Source of the DNA: an uncultured Clostridia bacterium | GTDB taxonomy: Bacteria > Bacillota > Clostridia > Christensenellales > Aristaeellaceae | Direction of reading: 5' to 3' | Assembly: GCA_904420265.1 (NCBI GenBank) | Contig: CAJFUU010000079.1 | Coordinates: forward strand, 1 to 7,169 | Length of the DNA stretch: 7,169 nucleotides | Shown here: positions 6,547-7,169 of the stretch, in pieces | Position numbering within the stretch: position 1 is the first letter of the stretch | How the letters are laid out: each line of letters opens with the position of its first letter | Program-made: the position numbers and the translations under genes | The notes under the pieces: generated by a model | Database searches by the model: none | The model's input: only the letters and a program-made list of their open reading frames with translations | Told to the model about the DNA's origin: nothing

Positions 6547-6960
6547 CGAGGAAACCATTGCGGCGAATTGCCTGGCCGTAGGCACAACGCGAAGGCGTGG
6601 ATTTCGAGCATACCTTGCAGTACAATCGCTTGACGGCATGTCTGCCGGAGCAACGGGGCTTCCAAGGAACGTAAATTGCGAAAAGGGCTTCGCATGCGAG
6701 GAAATTATCACGGCGAATTACCCGACCATCGGCACACCGCAAAGCCGTGGATTTCAAGCGCAACCTTGCGGTGCAACCGCCGGACAGCCATCCGCTGAAC
6801 ACAACCGCGCGCCAAGAATTGCAGGAAATGCTCCGCATGAGAGGGAACCATCGGCGGGGCAGGCGTTCATCGACTCGGCTACTGGGGAAAAGCCTCCGCG
6901 CACGAGGAAACCATCTGGCGCATCGCCCAGCCGTAGGCACAACGCGAAGGTGTGAATTTT
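6547..6960. repeat. Degenerate tandem repeat, about 150-bp unit, four partial or full copies
   Basis: Unit 1 (6547-6696) and unit 2 (6697-6839) align along most of their length. Unit 3 (6840-6902) is cut short, and unit 4 (6903 to about 6960) matches the first 60 bp again. Each opens with CGAGGAAACCAT or a variant. Units 1, 2 and 4 carry CCGTAGGCACAACGCGAAGG or a variant 28-29 bp later; that 20-mer is identical at 6576-6595 and 6931-6950. The lead-ins at 6538-6558 and 6894-6914 agree at 20 of 21 positions. A 144-codon plus-strand frame crosses the block, but differences between units 1 and 2 fall about equally on all three codon positions, so it does not look protein-coding. Confidence 0.75.
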
Positions 6961-7013
6961 GCGCCCCACAGCGCGTGCCTTCAACAACAAGTATCCCGCG
7001 CGCCGGTCCTTCT

Positions 7014-7047
7014 GCAAGGAAAACGGGCTGCCCCAGCGGGCAGCCCG
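7014..7047 (-). terminator. Rho-independent terminator of the alkaline phosphatase gene
   Basis: On the minus strand CGGGCTGCCC-GCTG-GGGCAGCCCG forms a perfect 10-bp stem (7024-7047) followed by TTTTCCTT. It starts 17 nt after the phosphatase stop codon. Confidence 0.92.
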
Positions 7048-7064
7048 CAAACCCGGGTTGACTT

Positions 7065-7169
7065 TTACGCGTCGGCCTCAAGACCCATGGCCGCCATGGT
7101 CTTGGTGAAGATGTCGGTGTTGTCGTAGAGGCCGGCGAAGTTCTCGGCGCCCACGCCCATCGCGTACAC
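7065..7169 (-). CDS. Alkaline phosphatase, C-terminal 34 residues, truncated by window edge
   Basis: Alkaline phosphatases of the PhoA family are metal-dependent enzymes, usually exported, that release phosphate from phosphomonoesters. The visible tail reads VYAMGVGAENFAGLYDN, then TDIFTKTMAAMGLEADA and TAA. From recollection of the family, this matches the region just after the last metal-binding His: E. coli PhoA ends AAYGPHAANVVGLTDQTD followed by LFYTMKAALGLK. The A-x-G-x-x-A-x-N/F-x-G-L-x-D-x-TD pattern and the closing MxAxxGL are shared. All catalytic and metal-binding residues lie outside the window, so activity cannot be judged. A strong terminator follows directly, so it is the last gene of its transcript. 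Confidence 0.85.
   Translation of the reverse strand: MYAMGVGAENFAGLYDNTDIFTKTMAAMGLEADA

Noticed and set aside
6521..6955. A 144-codon open frame across the repeat block that gives an internally repeated peptide
   Set aside because: No convincing ribosome binding site was seen, and substitutions between the first two units fall evenly on codon positions 1, 2 and 3. The peptide shows no recognisable motif, so the long frame is probably due to high GC.
6547..6960. CRISPR array
   Set aside because: The repeat period is about 150 bp and irregular, the copies are degenerate along the whole unit rather than identical repeats with unique spacers, and no cas gene is in view.

Overview
This window looks like GC-rich chromosomal DNA of an anaerobic Firmicute, most likely a gut-type member of the Clostridia. 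The clues are a canonical formate--tetrahydrofolate ligase, a YibE/F-family membrane protein, AGGAGG-type ribosome binding sites and many rho-independent terminators. This placement is inference; there is no rRNA or other lineage marker here.

Layout. (1) Positions 2-1336, plus strand: the last 444 residues of formate--tetrahydrofolate ligase (fhs), cut by the window edge and followed by a hairpin terminator. (2) Positions 1615-4334, plus strand: two tandem paralogous genes for multi-spanning membrane proteins of about 430 residues that I cannot assign to a named family. The first is intact. The second is broken by an insertion of exactly 62 bp bounded by a 28-bp direct repeat; removing one 62-bp period restores a full-length paralog. 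Both share an identical 12-nt ribosome-binding leader, and a candidate promoter lies between them. (3) Positions 4335-4907: a gene-free region between convergent genes, packed with hairpins. Two related hairpins sit at either end of a block of about 350 bp, and terminators serve both strands. (4) Positions 4908-6092, minus strand: a complete YibE/F-family membrane protein. (5) Positions 6093-7064: nearly 1 kb with no gene I can support, holding three tight palindromes and a degenerate tandem repeat of about 150 bp. (6) Positions 7065-7169, minus strand: the last 34 residues of an alkaline phosphatase, with its own terminator.

The genes do not form one pathway. Fhs is cytosolic one-carbon metabolism, the paralogs and YibE/F protein are in the membrane, and the phosphatase is normally exported. 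The points most worth following up are the precisely reconstructable lesion in the second paralog and the two structured or repetitive non-coding blocks. I found no convincing new defence, mobile or RNA system, and I say below where a genome-wide search would settle the matter.
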